In this document: one piece after another, positions 8,080 through 15,738 of the stretch
How positions within the stretch are numbered: the first letter of the stretch is position 1
Layout: each line of letters starts with the position of its first letter
From: SAR116 cluster bacterium AG-426-I14
GTDB taxonomy: Bacteria > Pseudomonadota > Alphaproteobacteria > Puniceispirillales > Marisalimonadaceae
Assembly: GCA_003210055.1 (NCBI GenBank)
Contig: QCNS01000002.1
Coordinates: forward strand, 51,215-115,214
Length of the DNA stretch: 64,000 nt
Direction: 5' to 3'
Notes under the pieces: generated by a model
Database searches by the model: none
Told to the model about the DNA's origin: nothing
Seen by the model: only the letters and a program-made list of their open reading frames with translations
Program-made: the position numbers and the translations under genes

Positions 8080-10227
8080 ATGAAATTATTTGAGTACATA
8101 TTTATAGTATTTATTTTATTTCTCTCATTAGTCTCGAAAACTTATGGATTAGAGAATAATTTAAACCTACAATTAAAAAATGCTACTCCTGGGTGTGAAT
8201 TTCTGTTTAAATCATATTTCCCAAAGTTTTTGAATACTAAAAATAATTTAAAAATTTTCAAATTAGATAAATCTATTTCAGGAGTTTCTTTTTCTAAAAC
8301 AGAAGATTTAGATTTAACTGCCCAAATAACTGTCAAAAAAGGAAAGGCTGCAAACTCTCCAACATTAACTCTGTTTTTTGCCCTAGAAAAAAATAAAAAA
8401 ATTGGAAATTTTATTATTCCAGATGCTCGTCAAAAGTTATGTAGAGGTAACTTTTCAATCATAGATTCTCAGACTATTATGGTAAATAAGGGTATTTCCA
8501 AGTCAGATTCACAAAAGCAAAATCGAAAAGAACCTCAAATAAAAATACCAAATAATATCTTTAAAAAAACTATTGAAGAAGGCGTGGCAAAAACAAAAGA
8601 TGGCACTGTTCAATTATTAGACCAAACAGTTAAAAAGATAATAGATGAAAAAGGAATAAAGTTAATTGACGAAAAGAGGAAAAGGATTGAAGAAGAACAG
8701 AAGAAAATACGTGAAAAACAAAAAGCAAGAAGAATAGCTGAAGAAAAGAAGAAAATAATTGAAAAGCAAAAAGCAAAAAAGTTAGCCGAAGCAAAGGCAA
8801 AAAAACGTGCTGAACAAAAAGCAAAAAAGTTAGCCGAAGCAAAGGCAAAAAAACGTGCTGAAGAAAAAATAAAAAAAATCAAAAGTAAATCTAGAGATTA
8901 TAAATTAATTGCGAAAGATCTTTATAAGGATATTGATATGTATGTAAAATCAGGCGCTGAAATTGATTTGTTAAAGCTAGCAGATTTTTATTCTATTCGT
9001 CCTGAATTAAATAAAACATGGAATCTAACTGATATTAAAAATTTTGAAAATCTTAATAACTTCATGATAAAAAATAAAGATTTTGTTGAGTTTCAATTAA
9101 ATCAAAACCAAAAAAGACAAAAACTTCTTAATATAAAGTTACAAAAAATTAATACCTTTCTTGACGCAAACAAACCTCTTTTGAAAAAAATTATTAGAGA
9201 TAATTTTGGAACTAAAATTAGTAAAGAGGGTGTAAATTTGCTTAAGTTGATTGAGACATCTAATGACTTAAATTCAATGAAAAAAATTAAATCAAATTTA
9301 GAAAATTTACTAAAAATGGCAAATGTTTCGCCAATTTACCCTAATAAAAAAAATGAAACAGTTAAATCTTCAGAAACTTCTAAAGAGCAAAAAAGTGAAA
9401 TTAAATCAGAGATAAAAAATAATAATACGGAAGCTTCTCAAGAGACTAAAATGCTAGAGCCAAAAAATAATGAAAAAATAAACCAAGAGCTTGAAGTTAA
9501 AGCAGAAATTGAAAATGAGGATTCAGGTTTTTTTGAAATAATATTTGGTTCAATAATAGATTTTTTTGCTTATATCTACAATTTCATTGCAGATATATTT
9601 GTTAGCATCTTTAACTTTATAGGATATGTATTTGGAGGTATTTTCAATTTTATAGCTGATATATTTGGAGGTGTCTTTAACTTTATAGGATATGTATTTG
9701 GAGGTATTTTCAATTTTATAGCTGATATATTTGGAGGTGTCTTTAACTTTATAGGATATGTATTTGGAGGTATTTTCAATTTTATAGCTGATATATTTGG
9801 AGGTGTCTTTAATTTTGTTACAAGTATATTTACTGGTGATAAATCACAGACATATGTGTTCAATGGAAGTGAAATGGAAAAAAATTTAAAGAAATATACT
9901 TTATCAAGAGGACCAATGGATGAATTTAGTTGTGCCATGACTGGATTAATATTTAGTAAGGAGGTTCTCATGAAAATTAAATCTAATGAAACTCCTAATA
10001 TAAATGAATTAAAAGGAACTACTCCAACTACAATTGAAGTCTCTAAAGACAAAATTTTATGGAGAGATTTAGATGAAGAAACAAAAATAAATAATAATAA
10101 AATTGTTTTAAAAGGTGTAAAAAATAGTTCTATTCAATTTGAATTAATTACTATTGATGATAATATTAATTTAAAATTTAAAGAAAAAAAACTCACTTGT
10201 TTGTTTCCATTTAAAAAAGTTAGTTAA
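8080..10227 (+). CDS. Large exported coiled-coil protein with 11-residue hydrophobic repeats
   Basis: A 715-residue protein I cannot assign to a known family. Signal peptide 1-23 (cleavage after TYG); a Cys-containing N-terminal domain to about 140; a highly charged Lys/Ala/Glu coiled coil about 185-270 with 16-residue repeats like TolA; a helical domain about 272-421 that is clearly shared with the 1170-residue protein at 15739 (VKSGAEIDLLKLADFY, RDNFG, NLLKMANVS); an acidic linker; a block of 11-residue hydrophobic repeats about 485-580 built on FGG-hydrophobic-FNFI; and a C-terminal domain with two Cys. The repeats could form membrane-inserted or amphipathic helix. It starts 21 bp after DUF5989 and ends 4 bp before the benzoate-CoA ligase gene, so it may be part of that transcript. 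Envelope location is inferred; function unknown. Confidence 0.8.
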   Translation: MKLFEYIFIVFILFLSLVSKTYGLENNLNLQLKNATPGCEFLFKSYFPKFLNTKNNLKIFKLDKSISGVSFSKTEDLDLTAQITVKKGKAANSPTLTLFFALEKNKKIGNFIIPDARQKLCRGNFSIIDSQTIMVNKGISKSDSQKQNRKEPQIKIPNNIFKKTIEEGVAKTKDGTVQLLDQTVKKIIDEKGIKLIDEKRKRIEEEQKKIREKQKARRIAEEKKKIIEKQKAKKLAEAKAKKRAEQKAKKLAEAKAKKRAEEKIKKIKSKSRDYKLIAKDLYKDIDMYVKSGAEIDLLKLADFYSIRPELNKTWNLTDIKNFENLNNFMIKNKDFVEFQLNQNQKRQKLLNIKLQKINTFLDANKPLLKKIIRDNFGTKISKEGVNLLKLIETSNDLNSMKKIKSNLENLLKMANVSPIYPNKKNETVKSSETSKEQKSEIKSEIKNNNTEASQETKMLEPKNNEKINQELEVKAEIENEDSGFFEIIFGSIIDFFAYIYNFIADIFVSIFNFIGYVFGGIFNFIADIFGGVFNFIGYVFGGIFNFIADIFGGVFNFIGYVFGGIFNFIADIFGGVFNFVTSIFTGDKSQTYVFNGSEMEKNLKKYTLSRGPMDEFSCAMTGLIFSKEVLMKIKSNETPNINELKGTTPTTIEVSKDKILWRDLDEETKINNNKIVLKGVKNSSIQFELITIDDNINLKFKEKKLTCLFPFKKVS
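8773..8868 (+). repeat. 48-bp tandem repeat, two copies, in coiled coil
   Basis: Two adjacent 48-bp units (8773-8820 and 8821-8868) differ at one visible base (GAACAA versus GAAGAA). Each encodes 16 residues of the Lys/Ala/Glu coiled coil (AKKLAEAKAKKRAEQK). The same 48-bp period occurs in the paralogue at 17155. Confidence 0.9.
9592..9815 (+). repeat. 66-bp tandem repeat encoding 11-residue hydrophobic motif
   Basis: Three full 66-bp units (9592-9657, 9658-9723, 9724-9789) and a partial fourth. Units two and three are identical; unit one differs only in bases 11-17 or so. Each unit encodes two 11-residue half repeats, DIFGGVFNFIG and YVFGGIFNFIA. A more diverged half repeat precedes the block (FAYIYNFIADIF). 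The near identity at DNA level points to recent expansion or gene conversion. Confidence 0.95.
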
Positions 10228-10231
10228 TATT

Positions 10232-11764
10232 ATGAAAAATGAAAATGCTTCATTATATTTTGTTGATAGTCACAAGACTAATAATAAAACGGCCTTTATT
10301 GAGTATTCAGAGAAAAAAAGAACTTTAAGTTATTCAAGTCTATACAATCAATCTTCAAAAATTAATGACTTATTAATTAAAAATAATATTCAAAGGGAAG
10401 ATAGAGTTGCTTTATTAATGTTAGATGTAATAGAGTTTCCTGTCATTTTTTGGGGTTGTTTAAAATCCAACGTTGTCCCGGTTCCAATTAATACTCTTCT
10501 ATCGAAAGATATTGTCGAATCTATTCTGGATGATAGTAGAGCAAAAGCCATTTTTATTTCATCAGAACTTTTGTCTCCATTAAAAGATATTCTTACTAAA
10601 AGTAAACTTTTGAAAAAGGTGTTTGTAGTTGGTGAATCAGATGATGATTTTTTGAGTTTTGAAAATGAATTAGTAAGATGTAATTTTTCAGAAACCACTC
10701 ATGTAATAAAAGATGAAGTTGCCTTTTGGTTATATTCGTCTGGATCAACTGGAAAGCCAAAAGGTGTTAAACATGTTCATGGTAGTTTGCAAATAACTTA
10801 TGATACCTATGCTAAACAAGTTCTTGGTATTCAACAAAATGATATTGTTTTTTCAGTAGCTAAATTGTTTTTTGCCTATGGCCTTGGTAATGCAATGACT
10901 TTTCCAATGTCAGTTGGTGCAACTACTGTTTTACTTCCCACAAGACCAACACCTCAAATTGTAAATGAAATCTTAAAAGAATATAAAATTACAATTTTTT
11001 ATGCTGTTCCAACGATTTTTGCAGCTCTGATCGAACATTTAAACGGTAACTGGAGTGAAGAAAATTATACACTTAGGTTATCTGTTTCAGCAGGTGAAGC
11101 GCTTCCTAAGAAAATTGGTGAAGAATGGAAATTACTCACGAATACAGAAATCCTCGATGGAATTGGTTCTACAGAAATGCTACATATTTTTATTTCGAAT
11201 CATCCAAATGATATTGAATATGGTACAACTGGAAAAGCAGTTCCAGGATATGAGTTAAAGTTAGTTGATGAAAACGATAAATTAGTCGAAGAAGATGAAA
11301 TAGGGGAACTTTTAGTTAATGGTGCCTCTTCAGCTGAAGGTTATTGGAACTTAAGGGATAAAACCAGAAAAACATTTGAGGGTGAATGGACAAGAACTGG
11401 TGATAAATATATTAGACAAAAAAATGGAAATTATGTTTATTGTGGAAGAACTGATGATATGTTCAAAGTTAGTGGAATTTGGGTATCACCATTTGAAGTT
11501 GAACAGGCTGTCGCAAGTCATCCAAAAATTTTAGAAGCTGCTGTTGTACCAGAAATTGATAAGGAAGGATTGGTTAAATCTAAAGCTTTTGTTATTTTAA
11601 AAGAAAAATCTCCTGAAAAACAAAATTTGGAAGTTTTAAAAGACGAGATTAAAGAATACGTTAAAGAAAAAATTGGTTTGTGGAAATATCCAAGAAATAT
11701 TGTTGTTGTTGAAGATTTACCTAAAACTGCTACAGGAAAAATCCAAAGGTTCAAACTGAGATAA
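10232..11764 (+). CDS. bclA: Benzoate-CoA ligase family protein
   Basis: A 510-residue ANL-superfamily acyl-CoA synthetase that activates benzoate (or a related aromatic acid) to its CoA thioester with ATP, in the cytoplasm. The P-loop-like YSSGSTGKPKGVKH starts at residue 168; SVAKLFFAYGLGNAMTFPM near 210 and the acceptor-site SAGEALP and DGIGSTEMLH segments are those of the benzoate-CoA ligase group rather than of acetyl- or long-chain synthetases; GDKY and the C-terminal catalytic Lys503 (TATGKIQRF) are intact. It is the first of four catabolic genes spaced by 11-18 bp, followed by a hydrolase, boxC and boxB, which supports aromatic acid as substrate. Confidence 0.9.
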   Translation: MKNENASLYFVDSHKTNNKTAFIEYSEKKRTLSYSSLYNQSSKINDLLIKNNIQREDRVALLMLDVIEFPVIFWGCLKSNVVPVPINTLLSKDIVESILDDSRAKAIFISSELLSPLKDILTKSKLLKKVFVVGESDDDFLSFENELVRCNFSETTHVIKDEVAFWLYSSGSTGKPKGVKHVHGSLQITYDTYAKQVLGIQQNDIVFSVAKLFFAYGLGNAMTFPMSVGATTVLLPTRPTPQIVNEILKEYKITIFYAVPTIFAALIEHLNGNWSEENYTLRLSVSAGEALPKKIGEEWKLLTNTEILDGIGSTEMLHIFISNHPNDIEYGTTGKAVPGYELKLVDENDKLVEEDEIGELLVNGASSAEGYWNLRDKTRKTFEGEWTRTGDKYIRQKNGNYVYCGRTDDMFKVSGIWVSPFEVEQAVASHPKILEAAVVPEIDKEGLVKSKAFVILKEKSPEKQNLEVLKDEIKEYVKEKIGLWKYPRNIVVVEDLPKTATGKIQRFKLR

Positions 11765-11775
11765 ATTTTTATAAA

Positions 11776-12573
11776 ATGAGTTCTGAAATAAAAAGTTCAT
11801 ACTTTTTTAAAAAAATATATGACTATAAAATTGAGTTTAAAGTTATAGGTGAATTAAAATCTGAATTGCCGACTATCATTCTCCTGCACGAAGGTTTAGG
11901 CTCTTTATCAATGTGGAAAGGGTTACCAGAGAAAATAAATAATGCCACAAATTGTAATATTGTTGTTTATTCAAGAGCAGGTTATGGAAAATCTTCATCT
12001 GTAAAATTACCAAGACCACTCAATTATATGTCAATTGAAGCAGAAAAATACTTACCTGAAATTATAAGACAACTTAATTTAAAAAAGTTTTTTTTACTAG
12101 GGCATAGTGACGGTGGCACTATTGCTGCATTATACTCCTCTATAGAAAATAATAATGATAATCATCTTGGGACAATTTTAATTGCACCCCATTTTTTCAT
12201 AGAAGACTTTAATTTAAGATCAATTGAGAAAATTGAAGTAGAATATCAATCTGGAAACTTTAGAAAAAGACTATCAAAATATCATTCAGATGTAGATAAT
12301 GCTTTTTATGGATGGAGTAAGGCGTGGTTAGATCCAAATTTTTATAAATGGGACATTACAAAAGAATTAAGAAACATAAATGTTCCAGTCTTAGGTATTC
12401 AAGGGAATACGGACCCCTACGGTTCAGTAAATCAGCTTAAAAGTTTAGAAAAAAAATTGAGCACGAAATTCTATAAACTTATACTTGACCAATGTGGTCA
12501 TAATCCACTATTTGAAAAAACAGAAGAAACTATTGAAGTGTTAAGAAAATTTATTTATGAATATAGAAAGTAA
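11776..12573 (+). CDS. Alpha/beta hydrolase of the box operon
   Basis: A 265-residue alpha/beta hydrolase. HEGLGSLSMWKGLP forms the oxyanion loop, GHSDGG at residues 109-114 carries the nucleophile Ser111, NTDPYG supplies the probable acidic residue, and GHNPLFE carries His242. Alpha/beta hydrolases of this type are commonly encoded beside boxB and boxC; they may hydrolyse CoA-thioester dead-end products or ring-opened intermediates, but the role is not settled. It lies 11 bp after the ligase gene and 12 bp before boxC in the same direction, so co-expression is very likely. Confidence 0.85.
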   Translation: MSSEIKSSYFFKKIYDYKIEFKVIGELKSELPTIILLHEGLGSLSMWKGLPEKINNATNCNIVVYSRAGYGKSSSVKLPRPLNYMSIEAEKYLPEIIRQLNLKKFFLLGHSDGGTIAALYSSIENNNDNHLGTILIAPHFFIEDFNLRSIEKIEVEYQSGNFRKRLSKYHSDVDNAFYGWSKAWLDPNFYKWDITKELRNINVPVLGIQGNTDPYGSVNQLKSLEKKLSTKFYKLILDQCGHNPLFEKTEETIEVLRKFIYEYRK

Positions 12574-12585
12574 AAAGAGTATTTA

Positions 12586-14241
12586 ATGACGAAAATTTCA
12601 TTCGAAACAAATCCTAAAAATTATTTGCATTGGAATATAGAAATTAGAAAAAATCTAGCTTTTTTGACGATGAATGTTAATGAAGATGGAGGTATGTTTG
12701 ATGGATATCAGTTAAAATTAAATAGCTATGATTTAAGTGTAGATATTGAATTATTTGATGCAATTCAAAGATTAAGATTTGAACATCCAGAAGTATCAGT
12801 AGTAGTTTTAAAATCAGGAAATGACAAAGCTTTTTCTGCTGGTGCTAATATCAAGATGTTGGCATCTGCTTCACACGCTCACAAAGTTAATTTTTGCAAA
12901 TTTACTAATGAGACAAGAAATTATTTAGAATCGTCGTCTCAAGATTCATTACAATATTATATCTGTTTAATCGACGGAGTTTGTGCAGGTGGTGGTTATG
13001 AGTTGGCTCTAGCTTGTGATCATATTGTACTAATGGATGATGGATCTTCTAATGTTGCTTTGCCCGAAGTACCACTTCTAGCTGTTTTGCCTGGTACTGG
13101 TGGATTGACAAGAGTTACAGATAAAAGAAAAGTTAGACGAGACTTAGCAGATGTATTTTGTACTATGGAAGAAGGAGTAAAAGCTCAAAAAGCTAAAGAA
13201 TGGAAGTTAGTAGATACAATTACAAAAAAATCATCACTAGATGAAGATTTAAATAAATTAATTGTAGATTTTTCTAAAAAAGGAAAATTAAATAAATGTA
13301 AAGGTATTAAATTAAACAAATTAGAAAAATCCTTTGTAAATGATGATTATATCAAATATTCAACCATTGAACTTAAAATCAATAGAGAAAAAAATAATGC
13401 AAATATTATTATCACATCTTCTGATGAACCTATACCAAATAACGAAAAAGATCTTGAAAGTGCAGGTGATAAATTATGGCTTTTACGATGTGTGAGAGAA
13501 CTTGATGATGCTTTGCTTCATATTCGTTTTAATGAGTTAGAAATAGGTGTAATTATTTTTTCCTCGTCGGGTAATGTTGAAACCGTATTAAATCATGACA
13601 AGTTATTTCATGATTTTTCAACAAATTGGTTTATTAGAGAAATTAAAAATAGTTGGGAAAGAACACTAAAAAGAATTGATTTGACCTCTCGATCATTAGT
13701 TACTTTGGTAGAGCCTGGGTCATGTTTTGCTGGATTTTTGTCAGAAATAGTATTTTGTTCTGATAGAACGTATATGGCTGAAGGCGATTTTGAGGGGAAT
13801 AATAAACCTGAAGCTTCTTTATCTCTGACACATTCAAATTTTGATTATTTCAAAATGTCAAATGGTTTGAGTAGATTAAAAACTAGGTTTTTGGAACAAG
13901 ATGACAAACTTGCAGAATTAAATGAAATCAAAGAAAAAATAATTTTCTCAGAAGAGGCAAAAAAATTAGGTCTTATAACTTTTTCTTTTGATGATATAGA
14001 CTGGGATGATGAAATAAGAATTTTTCTAGAAGAAAGGGCTAGTTTCTCTCCAGATTCAATGACTGGTATGGAGTCAAATTTAAGATTTGCAGGGCCAGAA
14101 ACAATGGAAACAAAAATTTTTGGAAGATTAACAGCATGGCAAAATTGGATATTTCAAAGGCCAAATGCTTCAGGAGAAGAGGGTGCACTTAAGAAATATG
14201 GAACAGGCAATAAAGGAAAATTTAATAAACAAAGAGTATAA
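12586..14241 (+). CDS. boxC: 2,3-epoxybenzoyl-CoA dihydrolase (BoxC)
   Basis: A 551-residue member of the crotonase superfamily with the doubled, extended architecture of BoxC. It opens the ring of 2,3-epoxybenzoyl-CoA with two waters, giving 3,4-dehydroadipyl-CoA semialdehyde and formate. The N-terminal crotonase half shows FSAGANIKMLASASHAHKVN near residue 85 (oxyanion-hole loop) and GVCAGGGYELALACD near 131; PLLAVLPGTGGLTRVTDKRK near 165 is characteristic of this family. A second crotonase-like half follows from about 290, and the conserved end RFAGPETMETKIFGRLTAWQ near residue 500 is present. Length matches known BoxC (about 550). It precedes boxB by 18 bp. Confidence 0.94.
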   Translation: MTKISFETNPKNYLHWNIEIRKNLAFLTMNVNEDGGMFDGYQLKLNSYDLSVDIELFDAIQRLRFEHPEVSVVVLKSGNDKAFSAGANIKMLASASHAHKVNFCKFTNETRNYLESSSQDSLQYYICLIDGVCAGGGYELALACDHIVLMDDGSSNVALPEVPLLAVLPGTGGLTRVTDKRKVRRDLADVFCTMEEGVKAQKAKEWKLVDTITKKSSLDEDLNKLIVDFSKKGKLNKCKGIKLNKLEKSFVNDDYIKYSTIELKINREKNNANIIITSSDEPIPNNEKDLESAGDKLWLLRCVRELDDALLHIRFNELEIGVIIFSSSGNVETVLNHDKLFHDFSTNWFIREIKNSWERTLKRIDLTSRSLVTLVEPGSCFAGFLSEIVFCSDRTYMAEGDFEGNNKPEASLSLTHSNFDYFKMSNGLSRLKTRFLEQDDKLAELNEIKEKIIFSEEAKKLGLITFSFDDIDWDDEIRIFLEERASFSPDSMTGMESNLRFAGPETMETKIFGRLTAWQNWIFQRPNASGEEGALKKYGTGNKGKFNKQRV

Positions 14242-14259
14242 AAATATGGAGAAATTTAA

Positions 14260-15708
14260 TTGGAAAATATGAATGTTGAATATGATACTTTAATACCAAA
14301 TAATGTGAATCTTTCTAGTGATAAAAAGGTATTAAAAGCACTGGAGCGATGGCATCCTGGTTATATTAATTGGTGGAATGATTTAGGTCCTACCGGTTTT
14401 CAAAATAGTTTAGTATATTTAAGAACAGCAATTAGTGTTGATAGAGAAGGTTGGGCTAAATTTGATTATGTAAAAATGCCTGAATATAGATGGGGAATTC
14501 TCTTAGCACCTCAAAAGGTAGGAAGAACCATACCATGTGGTGAACATTATGGAGATCCAGTGTGGCAAGAAGTTCCAGGAGAATATAGATCAATGTTGAG
14601 AAGGTTGATTGTTATTCAAGGTGACACTGAACCGGCCTCTATTGAACAACAGAGACACCTTGGACAAACAGCACCTTCATTGTATGATTTAAGAAATTTG
14701 TTTCAGGTAAATGTAGAGGAAGGTAGACATTTGTGGGCAATGGTTTATTTACTTCAAAAGTACTTTGGTTCAGATGGAAGAGAAGAAGCAAACGAGCTTT
14801 TAAAAAGACAATCGGGTTCTGAAGATGCGCCGAGAATGTTAGGAGCCTTTAATGAAGTAACTCCTGATTGGCTTTCCTTTTTTATGTTCACTTCATTTAC
14901 TGATAGGGATGGTAAAATGCAATTAGAAGCTTTAGCTCAATCAGGTTTTGATCCTTTATCAAGAACATGCAGATTCATGTTAACTGAGGAAGCTCATCAC
15001 ATGTTTGTTGGTGAAAATGGAGTAAGGCGTGTCATAAAAAAAACATGTGAAGAAATGGTAAAGGCTGGAATAACAAACCCTTACGACATTGAAAAAATCA
15101 GAAATCTTGGGGTTATTGATCTACCTACGATACAAAAGAAAATTAATTTACATTTTTCTTTATCGTTAGATTTATTTGGTTCAGAAATATCAACTAATGC
15201 AGCAAATACTTTTACTGCTGGAGTAAAAGGTAGATTTTGGGAAACTAAAATCAAAGACGATCATATTTTGAAAAATGACACTTATCCAATTATGGATTTT
15301 GAAAATAATAAAATTGTTAAAAAAGATGCTTCAGCTTTGTTATCTCTAAATATGAGATTAAGAGATGATTACATCAAAGACTCTTCAGTAGGAACTAAGC
15401 GTTGGAATCGAACTATTAATTCTTTCAATATAGATTTTGAAATGAAATTACCGTTTGAAGGTTTTAATAGAAAAATAGGATCTTTTATGAATGCAAATAT
15501 AACTCCAGAAGGGGAAGTTATTTCTAAAGAAAATTGGAATAAAAAAAGTGATGAATATTTACCAACTAAAGATGACAATTTGTTTATAGAGTCTCTTATG
15601 AAACCAGTTTTCGAGATCGGCAAATTTGCTTCATGGATTTCTGAGCCTGACCAAGGGATAGATAATAAATCAGGTGATTTTGAATATGTTAAAATTGATG
15701 ATGCATAG
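14260..15708 (+). CDS. boxB: Benzoyl-CoA 2,3-epoxidase oxygenase subunit (BoxB)
   Basis: A 482-residue di-iron oxygenase that converts benzoyl-CoA and O2 to 2,3-epoxybenzoyl-CoA. Nearly the whole sequence follows the BoxB family, including EVPGEYRSMLRRLIVIQGDT, the ligand helices VEEGRHLWA (Glu154, His157) and LTEEAHHMFVGE (Glu244, His247), and FNEVTPDWLSFFMF. The start is either the TTG at 14260, five bases after GGAGAAA, or the ATG at 14269 that is 14 bases away; spacing favours TTG and either gives the usual N-terminus with LIPNNVNL. The oxygenase needs an electron-donating BoxA (ferredoxin/reductase); no boxA is found in the window, so the donor must be encoded elsewhere or be a general reductase. 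Confidence 0.95.
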   Translation: MENMNVEYDTLIPNNVNLSSDKKVLKALERWHPGYINWWNDLGPTGFQNSLVYLRTAISVDREGWAKFDYVKMPEYRWGILLAPQKVGRTIPCGEHYGDPVWQEVPGEYRSMLRRLIVIQGDTEPASIEQQRHLGQTAPSLYDLRNLFQVNVEEGRHLWAMVYLLQKYFGSDGREEANELLKRQSGSEDAPRMLGAFNEVTPDWLSFFMFTSFTDRDGKMQLEALAQSGFDPLSRTCRFMLTEEAHHMFVGENGVRRVIKKTCEEMVKAGITNPYDIEKIRNLGVIDLPTIQKKINLHFSLSLDLFGSEISTNAANTFTAGVKGRFWETKIKDDHILKNDTYPIMDFENNKIVKKDASALLSLNMRLRDDYIKDSSVGTKRWNRTINSFNIDFEMKLPFEGFNRKIGSFMNANITPEGEVISKENWNKKSDEYLPTKDDNLFIESLMKPVFEIGKFASWISEPDQGIDNKSGDFEYVKIDDA

Positions 15709-15738
15709 ACAGAAATTTATTTAAAATAATGTATTAAA

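Noticed and set aside
8610..8882. Minus-strand frame rich in Phe/Ala
   Set aside because: It is the antisense of the Lys/Ala/Glu coiled-coil repeat and has no start signals.
9592..9815. CRISPR array
   Set aside because: The repeats are directly adjacent with no unique spacers and lie inside a reading frame in phase (66 bp).
9576..10052. Minus-strand repeat protein frame (PPNISAIKLK type)
   Set aside because: Antisense of the 11-residue hydrophobic repeats; the plus strand has the complete gene with a signal peptide.
8080..10227. Phage tape-measure protein
   Set aside because: The 11-residue hydrophobic period is similar, but the protein has a signal peptide and no phage gene is nearby.
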